Position numbers and translations under genes: made by a program. Below the pieces are notes generated by a model. The model had not been told where the DNA came from and did not search any database. It saw nothing but the letters and a program-made list of their open reading frames with translations. A stretch of 5,480 nucleotides of DNA from Clostridiales bacterium (GTDB lineage: Bacteria > Bacillota > Clostridia > Christensenellales > Aristaeellaceae): contig SFHK01000097.1 of NCBI GenBank assembly GCA_004556395.1, positions 1 to 5,480 of the forward strand. Direction: 5' to 3'. Of this stretch, positions 1 to 5,328 are shown in pieces. Position 1 is the first letter of the stretch. Each line of letters opens with the position of its first letter.

Positions 1-219
1 CTTTTCCAGATTCGGTATCTGCCCGATGTTGGCGCACTCGTCGATGAGGCAGCGCACATGGACGGGGAGCCTGCCGCCGTATACGTCGTCGGCCTTTTCG
101 CACAGCAGGTTGAATAACTGGCTGTAAATCATGGAGATAAGGAAATTGAAGGTGCTGTCGGTGTCGCTCATGATGAGAAACAGCGCCGTTTTCCGGTCGC
201 CCAGGGTGTCCAGCTCGTC
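1..219 (-). CDS. VirD4/TraG-type conjugation coupling ATPase, internal fragment
   Basis: This is the coupling protein that brings relaxosome DNA to a type IV secretion channel at the inner face of the membrane in conjugative elements. About 73 codons are open on the minus strand. They read ELDTLGDRKTALFLIMSDTD, then a stretch ending in FNLLCEKADDVYGG, then RLPVHVRCLIDECANIGQIP and NLEK at the window edge. The hydrophobic run followed by DE (CLIDE) is the Walker B motif, and the whole piece follows the conserved order of the Firmicutes VirD4/TraG family. The Walker A part and N-terminus should lie to the right but are absent: similarity ends at about 214-219, where an FHA gene begins on the other strand. 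The C-terminal part runs out of the window on the left. No start codon belongs to this piece, so it is a broken gene or one side of an assembly chimera. The family call is from recognised motifs and is strong; its being functional is unlikely as seen. Confidence 0.85.
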
Positions 220-331
220 CAACGGCACATGGCTGAACGGCAAAAGGCTGGAAAGCAACCGCGACGCGAGCGTGAAGCCGGGGGACAGGCTGGAAATCGG
301 TTCAAAGAAGGAAAGGTTTGAAGTGCAATGA
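212..331 (+). CDS. FHA-domain protein, C-terminal fragment
   Basis: FHA domains bind phosphothreonine peptides and usually work with Ser/Thr kinases and PP2C phosphatases. Only the last 39 codons are recognisable: SSNGTWLNGKRLE carries the signature S-S-N-G-T-x-x-N-G loop, followed by the closing strands V-K-P-G-D-R-L-E-I-G and the terminal F-E-V-Q. The residues just upstream do not fit: the D-L normally found before x-S-S-N-G-T is replaced by V-S. The reading frame stays open back to an ATG at 131, but codons 131-211 are antisense to a TraG gene, so that longer frame is a chimera and not a natural start. The stop codon at 329-331 overlaps the start of the PP2C gene, which suggests translational coupling. 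The N-terminal half of the domain, and anything before it, is missing. Domain identity is solid; original length and start cannot be known from this window. Confidence 0.75.
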   Translation, partial: SSSNGTWLNGKRLESNRDASVKPGDRLEIGSKKERFEVQ

Positions 332-1041
332 AGTATCGCTATGCCGCTGTGACGGACGTTGGAAAGCGCGAGATCAATGAGGATTCTCTGTTGACCATGG
401 AGGGACGCTATGGTCTGGCGTGCGCGCTGGCGGATGGGCTCGGCGGACAGGGCTTCGGCGACGTCGCCTCTCAGATTGCGGTGGAAGCCGTCGGGGAACA
501 GCTGAAGGGCTGGTTCCCGGTGGGCAAGCGCCGCATGACGGCCTGCGTGGAGGAAGCCAACCGACGCGTGCGCCGGAAGCAGAACGAGCAAAGCGTTCCG
601 ATGATGACCACGCTGTCGCTTTTGCGAACCAATGGGCCGTATGTGCATATCGCGCACGTCGGCGATACGCGCATCTACTGGTTCCGGGACGAACGCATTC
701 TGTATCAGAGTACGGATCACAGCGTCACGCAGATGATGGTCACCTGCGGGGAGATCTCGCCGGAGCAGGTGCGCGGCCACGCGAGCCGCAACCTGCTTAC
801 CCGCGCGATCGGCTATCGGGCGGAGGTGCAGGCCGAGTATTACCGGGGACGGGCGCGCCACGGCGACCGGCTGCTGCTGTGCACCGACGGCTTCTGGGAA
901 TGGGTGCTGGAAAGCGATATGCTGGCGGCGTCCACCGCGGAAACGCCGGAGGTCTGGCTGCGGCGAATGTGCGATATGGTTCGGGTGCGCTGCGACGAGG
1001 ACGCGGACAATTTTTCCGCGATTGCGATCACGGTGGAGTGA
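328..1041 (+). CDS. PP2C-family Ser/Thr protein phosphatase
   Basis: A cytoplasmic metal-dependent phosphatase that removes phosphate from Ser/Thr residues, normally opposing a PknB-type kinase. The 237 residues are a complete stand-alone PP2C domain. The motifs occur in order: D10-x-G-x-x-R-x-x-N17-E-D19-S near the N-terminus; A-D36-G37-x-G-G with A47-S48 behind it; T94-T95; H110-V-G-D113-T-R-I-Y; S-T-D130-H-S; N155-L-L-T-R-A-I-G; G179-D-R-L-L-L-C-T-D187-G; and D227-N228-F-S at the end. The metal-binding aspartates D19, D36, D187 and D227 are all present, so the enzyme should be active. The start at 328 is chosen because the domain begins at residue 5 and the ATG overlaps the upstream FHA stop as ATGA. 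No transmembrane segment is seen. A kinase partner is not in the window. A hairpin terminator follows immediately, so this is probably the last gene of its operon. Confidence 0.93.
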   Translation: MKYRYAAVTDVGKREINEDSLLTMEGRYGLACALADGLGGQGFGDVASQIAVEAVGEQLKGWFPVGKRRMTACVEEANRRVRRKQNEQSVPMMTTLSLLRTNGPYVHIAHVGDTRIYWFRDERILYQSTDHSVTQMMVTCGEISPEQVRGHASRNLLTRAIGYRAEVQAEYYRGRARHGDRLLLCTDGFWEWVLESDMLAASTAETPEVWLRRMCDMVRVRCDEDADNFSAIAITVE

Positions 1042-1049
1042 CGCGCGCG

Positions 1050-1084
1050 GCATATTCAGGGAAATCTCCGGATATGCTGTTTTA
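1050..1084 (+). terminator. Rho-independent terminator after the PP2C gene
   Basis: The arm GCATATTCAGGG (1050-1061) pairs with CTCCGGATATGC (1066-1077) around a four-base AAAT loop, with two G-U pairs and one mismatch. It is followed by TGTTTTA. It begins 9 bases after the phosphatase stop codon and separates the FHA/PP2C unit from the sortase gene. The T tract is short, so efficiency is uncertain. Confidence 0.6.
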
Positions 1085-1169
1085 CTCTGTAAAGTTTTGA
1101 AGAGAGATGTAAGAAACGGCGCGCTCATGCGTTTCTATATACGGTTGAGAACGATGCGGGAGTGAGCGT

Positions 1170-1961
1170 ATGCGAAGGCGGCGAAGGTTTTTCGCCCTTG
1201 CGGAGGGTGCGCTGATTCTCGTTTTTCTTGTTTTGGCGGCGATCATCGCGAACCGGCTGCTGGCCGCGCGGTGGATTCGCGAGGAGGAACGCGCCGCCGC
1301 AGAGGCGCATCGGTCGCTCGCGGTCAGCGTTACCGCGGTTCCCGAAAAATCCGATGACGCGGAGCCGCCCGAGATTCAGGCGGAGATTCGCAAGCTGATG
1401 CGGCAGAATGAGGACGCGGTGGGGCTTTTGCACTTCGACGGAGATCGAACGCTGTATGTGTGCCAGACGACCGACAACAGCTATTATATGACGCACCGGT
1501 TCGATCGTTCGGAAGACCCGGCGGGCATGATCTATATGGACTACCGAAACGCCCTGTGGCCGCGCAGCGCGAACCTGATTCTGTACGGCCACAACATGCG
1601 CGACGGCTCCCGCTTCGGAACGCTGAAGCGCTTCGAGAAAACGGAGCATATCGAGGAATATCCCATTTTCCAGCTGGCGGAGCGCTATGAAACCGTCGAC
1701 TATATGCCCTTCGCCGTGTTTCACACGAGCGTGGATGCGGCGGACGAAAGCTTTTATCCCTATGACCAGATCGATTTTGCCGACGAAAACGGCTTCAACC
1801 GTTATGTTCGAGACGTGAAGGAGCGTTCCATACTGGATTTGCCCGTGGAGGTGGCGTATGGCGATCGGCTGCTTACGCTCGTCACCTGCCATTCCGGCAT
1901 CGACCGCGGCCGACTGGTGATCGTGTGCCGCGAGGTGAAGCCGGAGGACGGGCTTTCATAA
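1170..1961 (+). CDS. Class B sortase
   Basis: A membrane-anchored cysteine transpeptidase that cleaves a C-terminal sorting signal and attaches the protein to peptidoglycan or to another subunit. The 263-residue protein has an arginine-rich N-terminus (residues 2-6) and one membrane segment at about 9-33, giving a type II anchor with the catalytic domain outside. The domain shows class B features: D82-A-V-G-L-L, V97-C-Q-T-T-D-N-S-Y-Y-M-T-H, M123-D-Y-R-N, and I137-L-Y-G-H141-N-M-R-D-G-S-R-F-G. These are followed by an insertion before the catalytic T236-L-V-T-C240 and the arginine region R246-G-R248-L-V-I-V. The catalytic His, Cys and Arg are therefore H141, C240 and most likely R248. The usual TLSTC is TLVTC here. 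The ATG at 1170 has GGGAG seven bases upstream, and an in-frame TGA lies just before it, so the start is fixed. No protein with an LPxTG- or NPxTN-like tail is encoded in the window, so the substrate is unknown. Confidence 0.92.
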   Translation: MRRRRRFFALAEGALILVFLVLAAIIANRLLAARWIREEERAAAEAHRSLAVSVTAVPEKSDDAEPPEIQAEIRKLMRQNEDAVGLLHFDGDRTLYVCQTTDNSYYMTHRFDRSEDPAGMIYMDYRNALWPRSANLILYGHNMRDGSRFGTLKRFEKTEHIEEYPIFQLAERYETVDYMPFAVFHTSVDAADESFYPYDQIDFADENGFNRYVRDVKERSILDLPVEVAYGDRLLTLVTCHSGIDRGRLVIVCREVKPEDGLS

Positions 1962-2004
1962 AAGAAACAGCAGTCGTCCGTGGGCGGCGGGCTTTCATAG
2001 AAGA
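1950..2004 (+). repeat. Short direct duplication of the sortase gene end
   Basis: GGGCTTTCATA occurs at 1950-1960 (last codons and stop of the sortase gene) and again at 1989-1999. Each copy is followed by RAAGA (AAAGA or GAAGA), giving 15 of 16 matching bases with a 39-base period. The period is a multiple of three, so a read-through ribosome would meet the same G-L-S-stop again 13 codons later. Confidence 0.6.
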
Positions 2005-2077
2005 TAAATTGCACCGGAGAATCACATGCTTGATTCTCCGGTGCAATCCGTTTGAGAGAAGGCTCAGTCGTCCGTGG
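1971..2077. repeat. 13-bp direct repeat copied from the end of the zinc-ribbon gene
   Basis: CAGTCGTCCGTGG is present at 1971-1983 and at 2065-2077. The right copy is the 3' end of the minus-strand zinc-ribbon gene (codons for T-T-D-D plus most of the stop). The left copy is isolated between the two copies of the sortase gene end and lacks the stop, since TGA is replaced by TGC on the minus strand. The match is exact over 13 bases and stops at both sides. Confidence 0.55.
2008..2047. terminator. Perfect 17-bp hairpin, likely bidirectional terminator
   Basis: ATTGCACCGGAGAATCA (2008-2024) is exactly complementary to TGATTCTCCGGTGCAAT (2031-2047) with the loop CATGCT. It lies between two convergent genes that stop at 1961 and 2064, the classical place for a shared terminator. 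On the minus-strand transcript the hairpin is followed by TTATCTTCT, a broken T tract; on the plus strand the tail is poorer (CCGTTTG). Termination of the zinc-ribbon transcript is therefore better supported than termination of the sortase transcript. Confidence 0.7.
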
Positions 2078-3425
2078 TTTCGGTGGCGTAGCGGCCGATC
2101 AGGTAGGGGTTGTAGCCGTCCTTGTAGAACAGTCGTCCAGCCACGTCGGCGTATACGGAATACTTTCCGCCGACGTTGAACGAGCCGATGTCGGACTGGT
2201 TCTCAAGGATGATCAGCTGTTGCTCCTCCTTGCCCACGTCCATGACGGCGAACTGCTTCTCGCCCTCGTAGTACACGTCCACAATCTTGCCGTTGCACAG
2301 GAACACGCGGCCGCGCCACTGCTCGTAGATCACGCGCAGCTGCTTATAGTCCATCGCCCACGCGTTGCGCGAGTATTCCGCCTTGGCGGGCAGGTAGTTC
2401 ACGTAGAAGGAAATCGTGGAGGTGCGCTTGCCCTCCATAGTGGCGCGGAAGGACACGATGTTGTCGCCGTAGCTGGAGAACTTCGCCTTGAACGAGAACT
2501 CGCCCGTCTGCTGGTCGATGACCAGGCTGGCCGGATCGTAGTTGCTGTCCACGTCGATCCACGCGCCGGGGTCGGTCTTGCCGACGATGGTCATGTAGTT
2601 CAGCGTGCTGGTGTAGCCGACCGAGGTGGCAAGCTCTAGGTTGATTTCCATTTCATCGCGGAAGAACACCAGATCGCGCCGCGCTTCCTTGTGATGGTCG
2701 GTGCGCACGATGATGGAAATGTTGTTGTCGCCGATGGGGTACACGTTCACGTTCAGCGAAAGCGCGCCGCTTCGGTCGACCTTGCTGGTTACGTCCTCGC
2801 CGTTGATGATTACCTGACTGCCGTACACGACGTTCATGTTGATCGTGGCCAGCGAGGTAATCACGTTCACGTGGTCGGTCGTGGGGCTGGTGATCGTGAC
2901 CGGCGCTTCCGGCACGGGCACATTGATCGTGAACGCGGGCAGGCGCGTTTTCCGGCCGGCGGCGCTGATGTGCACTGGCGAAATCGTCAGCTCCGCGCTT
3001 TCGATGTCCTCGGGGTCGGAATCAAACCAGATGTAATCGGCAAACTCCACGCGCGCCACGCCGCCGATGTACTGGTAGCTCTTGCCAAGCTCTTCAATAT
3101 ATACGCTGTCGCCGTCCTTGCCGAAGAACGAGATGGCATGCCCCTGCACGCCGTTGTCCATCGTGATCAGCTCGATGGTATGATTTACATAGTCGCGCTC
3201 AAGGCGCTTGGCGTCGCGCCAGTAGTAAACGCGTACGCCGGCAAAGGTAAACAGCGCCGCCGTAATCAGAATGCCGAGCAGCACAATCAGCGTGCGCACA
3301 ATCAGCGTGCGCACGGGAAGGGGCTGATCCATCTGCGCCTTGTCGGTGGAAATCAGCGGCAGGCCGCAGCGCGGGCATTCGTCCATGGACGGTCTCAGCG
3401 TTGAACCGCATCTGGGACATTTCAA
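2064..3425 (-). CDS. Zinc-ribbon, single-pass membrane protein with extracytoplasmic beta-rich domains
   Basis: Function unknown. The 453 residues show a clear architecture. An N-terminal zinc ribbon has C3-P-R-C6 and C17-P-R-C20. A short linker and one transmembrane helix at about 40-66 follow, with arginines before it. An extracytoplasmic part then begins with Y67-Y-W-R. Within it, residues about 80-170 form a first beta-rich segment. Residues about 174-255 (V-T-I-T-S-P start) and about 258-345 look like two Ig-like or glucodextranase-B-like repeats, each with an I/V-x-I/V-N-G-x-x-V or G-A-W-I-D-V pattern and a G-D-N-x-I-x hairpin. The C-terminal part (about 372-446: V-F-L-C-N-G-K-I-V-D-V-Y, G-K-Y-S-V-Y-A, N-P-Y) resembles an OB-type barrel; this is inference. 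The start is a TTG: it has GGAGGA nine bases upstream, and any later ATG would remove the first CPRC pair. It converges with the sortase gene and diverges from the acetyltransferase operon. It could be an envelope-stress or wall-associated sensor, but nothing here proves it. Confidence 0.85.
   Translation of the reverse strand: MKCPRCGSTLRPSMDECPRCGLPLISTDKAQMDQPLPVRTLIVRTLIVLLGILITAALFTFAGVRVYYWRDAKRLERDYVNHTIELITMDNGVQGHAISFFGKDGDSVYIEELGKSYQYIGGVARVEFADYIWFDSDPEDIESAELTISPVHISAAGRKTRLPAFTINVPVPEAPVTITSPTTDHVNVITSLATINMNVVYGSQVIINGEDVTSKVDRSGALSLNVNVYPIGDNNISIIVRTDHHKEARRDLVFFRDEMEINLELATSVGYTSTLNYMTIVGKTDPGAWIDVDSNYDPASLVIDQQTGEFSFKAKFSSYGDNIVSFRATMEGKRTSTISFYVNYLPAKAEYSRNAWAMDYKQLRVIYEQWRGRVFLCNGKIVDVYYEGEKQFAVMDVGKEEQQLIILENQSDIGSFNVGGKYSVYADVAGRLFYKDGYNPYLIGRYATETTDD
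3281..3314. repeat. 15-bp in-frame tandem repeat at the membrane boundary
   Basis: GCACAATCAGCGTGC is repeated exactly at 3281-3295 and 3296-3310, with a further GCAC to 3314. On the minus strand it encodes R-T-L-I-V twice (residues 39-48), at the cytoplasmic edge and start of the transmembrane helix of the zinc-ribbon protein. The unit is a multiple of three, so the frame is kept and copy-number change would lengthen or shorten the helix by five residues. Confidence 0.85.
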
Positions 3426-3434
3426 GGGAACGTT

Positions 3435-3440
3435 TCCTCC
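3435..3440 (-). promoter_or_regulatory. Ribosome binding site that fixes the TTG start
   Basis: GGAGGA on the minus strand, nine bases upstream of the TTG at 3425-3423. No better initiation signal exists for a downstream ATG, so it supports TTG as the start codon of the zinc-ribbon protein. Confidence 0.75.
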
Positions 3441-3458
3441 ACAGAATGATTTTTGAAT

Positions 3459-3487
3459 ATTGTATCACAAACAGCCGTCATTCTCAA
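3459..3487 (-). promoter_or_regulatory. Sigma-A-like promoter of the zinc-ribbon gene
   Basis: On the minus strand TTGAGA (3487-3482) and TACAAT (3464-3459) are separated by 17 bases. Both hexamers match the housekeeping consensus at five or four positions. Transcription would begin near 3452 and give a leader of under 30 bases. Confidence 0.7.
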
Positions 3488-3529
3488 GTGCGAATCTGCG
3501 CGATTTTGTGGCTTGCGGGCGCGAAAGGC

Positions 3530-3559
3530 TTGCAATCTTCGCGGAAGGCGGTTTATAAT
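3530..3559 (+). promoter_or_regulatory. Sigma-A-like promoter of the acetyltransferase operon
   Basis: TTGCAA (3530-3535) and a perfect TATAAT (3554-3559) are 18 bases apart. Transcription would start near 3566, about 30 bases before the ATG at 3596. It is back to back with the zinc-ribbon gene promoter; the two -35 boxes are about 42 bases apart, leaving room for a shared regulator site, although I see no obvious operator. Confidence 0.75.
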
Positions 3560-3595
3560 AGGAAGCAGAATGCGGACAGCAAAGGAGAAAGAACC

Positions 3596-4234
3596 ATGAG
3601 AGAAGAAGAACGGATTCGCGAAGGGCTTCTGTTCTGCCCGGCCGATCCGGAGCTCAAGCGTATGAAGCTGCGCACGCATAATCTGAATCTGGATTACAAC
3701 AAAACCTATGAGCACGAAACCGAAAAGCGCGCGGCGCTGCTCAGGCAGATGCTGGGCGAAATGGGCGAGGGCGTGGTGATTCAGGGCCCTGTGTGGCTGC
3801 ATTATGGCGTGCACACGAAGATCGGCAGAAAGTTCTTTGGAAATTTCAATCTCACCATTCAGGACGACGCGGAGGTTACCATCGGCAACAACTGCGATTT
3901 CGGCCCGAACGTGACCATCGTGACGCCGGTTCATCCGATGCTCGCCGAGGAGCGGCGCACCATGATCGCCGCCGACGGCGAGGAGCGTCACCTGTGCTAC
4001 GCAAAGCCCGTGACTATCGGAAACGACGTGTGGATGGGTGCGAACGTCGTGGTGTGCCCCGGTGTTACAATTGGGGACGGCTGCGTCATCGGCGCGGGCA
4101 GCGTCGTGACCCGCTCCATCCCGCCGCGCACGTTTGCCGCCGGAAATCCCTGCCGCGTGATTCGCGAAATTACTGAGGCAGACAGCATGGTCAATCACCC
4201 GGAGCGGCTGGGCGGCAGCCGTCCGAAGGACTGA
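3596..4234 (+). CDS. Maltose/galactoside-type sugar O-acetyltransferase
   Basis: A cytoplasmic acetyl-CoA-dependent O-acetyltransferase of the left-handed beta-helix (hexapeptide repeat) family, related to Maa and LacA. The 212-residue length fits the family. Residues about 8-55 form the N-terminal helical segment (L-K-R-M-K-L-R, Y-N-K-T). Hexapeptide turns then run from about 60 to 175, with the catalytic histidine in T110-P-V-H113-P-M. The typical loop with E131-type acidic residues leads to K137-P-V-T-I-G-N-D-V-W146-M-G-A-N-V-V-V, then G-V-T-I-G-D-G and V-I-G-A-G-S-V-V-T. The closing A181-G-N-P-C-R-V-I-R-E-I is characteristic. The ATG at 3596 has AAAGGAG eight bases upstream and lies just behind the promoter. 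The frame is open further upstream to 3401, but that stretch covers the promoters and the start of the opposite gene, so it is not coding. The acceptor sugar cannot be read from sequence; cell-envelope glycan or detoxified free sugar are both possible. Confidence 0.93.
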   Translation: MREEERIREGLLFCPADPELKRMKLRTHNLNLDYNKTYEHETEKRAALLRQMLGEMGEGVVIQGPVWLHYGVHTKIGRKFFGNFNLTIQDDAEVTIGNNCDFGPNVTIVTPVHPMLAEERRTMIAADGEERHLCYAKPVTIGNDVWMGANVVVCPGVTIGDGCVIGAGSVVTRSIPPRTFAAGNPCRVIREITEADSMVNHPERLGGSRPKD

Positions 4235-4248
4235 AGAGGAGAAAGCCG

Positions 4249-5073
4249 ATGGATACATACAATGCCTTTTCACTGACCGGGATTGCCGCGGCGCTGGCGG
4301 GCGCGCTGAATATCGAGCCGCCGCGCTGCGCGGAGAAAGCGAATCCGTTTCTTGCGGAGTTCCTTGCAAACCACGCGCCGGAGGGGCACGTCGACCGCGT
4401 GTTCATGTACAATCCCGACGCGATTGCTCATTGGGTCTATCAGAAATACACGCCGATGTTCGCCGGCGTCGCGCGGCACACGCAGCTCGGCCTGCCGCTG
4501 CAAACCGTGATGCCGTCGGTCACGCCGGTCTGCTTCGCCACGATGTATTCCGGCGCGTATCCCGAAACGCACGGCATCCGCCGCTATGAAAAGCCGGTTC
4601 TGAAGATCGACACGCTGTTCGACGCCGTGCTCCGCGCAGGCAAAAAATGCTGCATCGTGGGCGACACGCAGTGCAGCATGACGCATATCTTCCGCGAGCG
4701 CGACATGGACTACTTTGCGTTCGATACGATCGAGGAAATCAACGCGAAGGCGGCGGAGCTTATTTCTGAGGACAAGTACGATCTGCTGTGCGTCTATAAC
4801 GGCAACTATGACTCCACCATGCATAAAACCGGCCCGGAAAGCGAAGCCTCGCTTGAAGCGCTGCGGCAGAACGTGCAGGCCTTCGACGCGTTCGCAAAGC
4901 AGATTCAGCAGCAGTGGCGCGGCCATCGAACCCTGCTCGGCTTCGCCATGGACCACGGCTGCCACGAAATCGACGGTGGCTGCGGAAGCCACGGACTTGA
5001 TATGCCGGAAGACCTGAACATCCATCACTTCTACGGAATTGTAAATGGGACTGAGGAGCACGCGACGAAATAA
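4249..5073 (+). CDS. Alkaline-phosphatase-superfamily phosphodiesterase/nucleotide pyrophosphatase-like protein
   Basis: A metal-dependent hydrolase of the type I phosphodiesterase/nucleotide pyrophosphatase branch, which cleaves phosphate mono- or diesters at a two-metal site. The 274 residues contain the expected landmarks. D57 sits in F-M-Y-N-P-D-A-I-A. The nucleophile region is V87-M-P-S-V-T92-P-V-C-F-A-T-M-Y-S-G with T92 as the likely nucleophile, followed by P-E-T-H-G-I. Metal ligands D188 and H192 lie in N-Y-D-S-T-M-H, D235-H236 in M-D-H-G, and H248 in G-S-H-G. I119-D-T-L-F-D-A-V-L-R-A-G-K-K is the usual helix after the active site. There is no signal peptide, so it should be cytoplasmic, unlike many secreted relatives. 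The ATG at 4249 follows the acetyltransferase stop by 14 bases with AGAGGAG at 4235-4241, so the two genes are probably one operon. The substrate is unknown. It is compact for the superfamily but ends naturally before a terminator. Confidence 0.88.
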   Translation: MDTYNAFSLTGIAAALAGALNIEPPRCAEKANPFLAEFLANHAPEGHVDRVFMYNPDAIAHWVYQKYTPMFAGVARHTQLGLPLQTVMPSVTPVCFATMYSGAYPETHGIRRYEKPVLKIDTLFDAVLRAGKKCCIVGDTQCSMTHIFRERDMDYFAFDTIEEINAKAAELISEDKYDLLCVYNGNYDSTMHKTGPESEASLEALRQNVQAFDAFAKQIQQQWRGHRTLLGFAMDHGCHEIDGGCGSHGLDMPEDLNIHHFYGIVNGTEEHATK

Positions 5074-5092
5074 CAGGACGCGCGAAGATTGA

Positions 5093-5127
5093 ACAGCCAT
5101 CGGAGAAAATCCGGTGGCTGTCATTTT
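5093..5127 (+). terminator. Rho-independent terminator of the acetyltransferase/phosphodiesterase operon
   Basis: ACAGCCATCGGA (5093-5104) pairs with TCCGGTGGCTGT (5110-5121) over 12 bp with one G-U pair around a GAAAA loop, followed by CATTTT. It sits 20 bases after the stop codon at 5073. Confidence 0.8.
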
Positions 5128-5202
5128 GCATAGAAACGAAAAAATTGCGAAGAAGTATCTTAAATGTGCGCCGGAAACAAAGTCTCCTCGAAAAAATGGG
5201 GT

Positions 5203-5252
5203 CTCAGAAAAAAATAAAATTTTTTTGTGAAAAAGCGTTACTATTTTCTGAG
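5203..5252. repeat. Inverted repeat CTCAGAAAA/TTTTCTGAG
   Basis: CTCAGAAAA (5203-5211) and TTTTCTGAG (5244-5252) are perfect 9-bp inverted repeats separated by 32 bases of A/T runs. It may be a weak hairpin, a protein-binding site or an element end; nothing decides between these. Confidence 0.45.
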
Positions 5253-5267
5253 TTACGACATAAACAG

Positions 5268-5292
5268 TGTATGACCTCGATGAAATCATACA
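5268..5292. repeat. Inverted repeat TGTATGA/TCATACA
   Basis: TGTATGA (5268-5274) and TCATACA (5286-5292) are perfect 7-bp inverted repeats with an 11-base spacer, 37 bases upstream of the last gene's start codon. The size and place fit a dimeric regulator's operator or a leader hairpin, but neither is shown. Confidence 0.4.
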
Positions 5293-5313
5293 GAATCCTA
5301 TAAACAGAGGAAT

Positions 5314-5321
5314 GGAGGAGG
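5314..5321 (+). promoter_or_regulatory. Strong ribosome binding site
   Basis: GGAGGAGG with a 7-base A-rich spacer before the ATG at 5329. It is the best Shine-Dalgarno sequence in the window and is the main reason for calling the gene behind it real. Confidence 0.85.
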
Positions 5322-5328
5322 AAAACAA

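Larger units (their letters stand above)
5128..5328. other. A+T-rich non-coding leader
   Basis: This stretch is much richer in A and T than the rest of the window, with runs of A and T at 5191-5226. It contains no credible gene on either strand. It carries imperfect direct repeats built on GTCTC followed by a run of A (5182-5196 and 5201-5214) and two inverted repeats listed separately. No clear -35/-10 pair stands out; TATAAA at 5299-5304 could be a -10 box but lacks a good partner at the right distance. Confidence 0.5.

Noticed and set aside
131..331. Open frame of 66 codons starting with ATG at 131, covering the FHA tail
   Set aside because: Its first 27 codons are antisense to a well-conserved TraG segment and do not fit an FHA domain; the frame crosses the join and the ATG has no good ribosome binding site.
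1097..1141. Possible sortase promoter (TTGAAG and TATATA)
   Set aside because: The spacing between the two boxes is far too long, and no suitable -35 lies at the right distance from TATATA.
1125..1892. 255-codon minus-strand frame opposite the sortase gene
   Set aside because: It mirrors a clearly conserved sortase, lacks recognisable motifs and is explained by high G+C content keeping antisense frames open.
2052..3404. Long plus-strand frames (2052-2639 and 2691-3404) opposite the zinc-ribbon gene
   Set aside because: They are rich in V, H, D and R in a low-complexity way typical of antisense translation, and they lack ribosome binding sites; the minus-strand gene has zinc-ribbon and membrane features plus promoter and start signals.
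3401..3595. Upstream extension of the acetyltransferase frame
   Set aside because: It would cover both divergent promoters and the start of the opposite gene; homologues start near residue 1 of the 3596 ATG, which has a good ribosome binding site.
5181..5214. Possible CRISPR-like or iteron array from the GTCTC/A-run repeats
   Set aside because: Only two imperfect copies with a 19-base period and no spacers of regular length; too little for an array.
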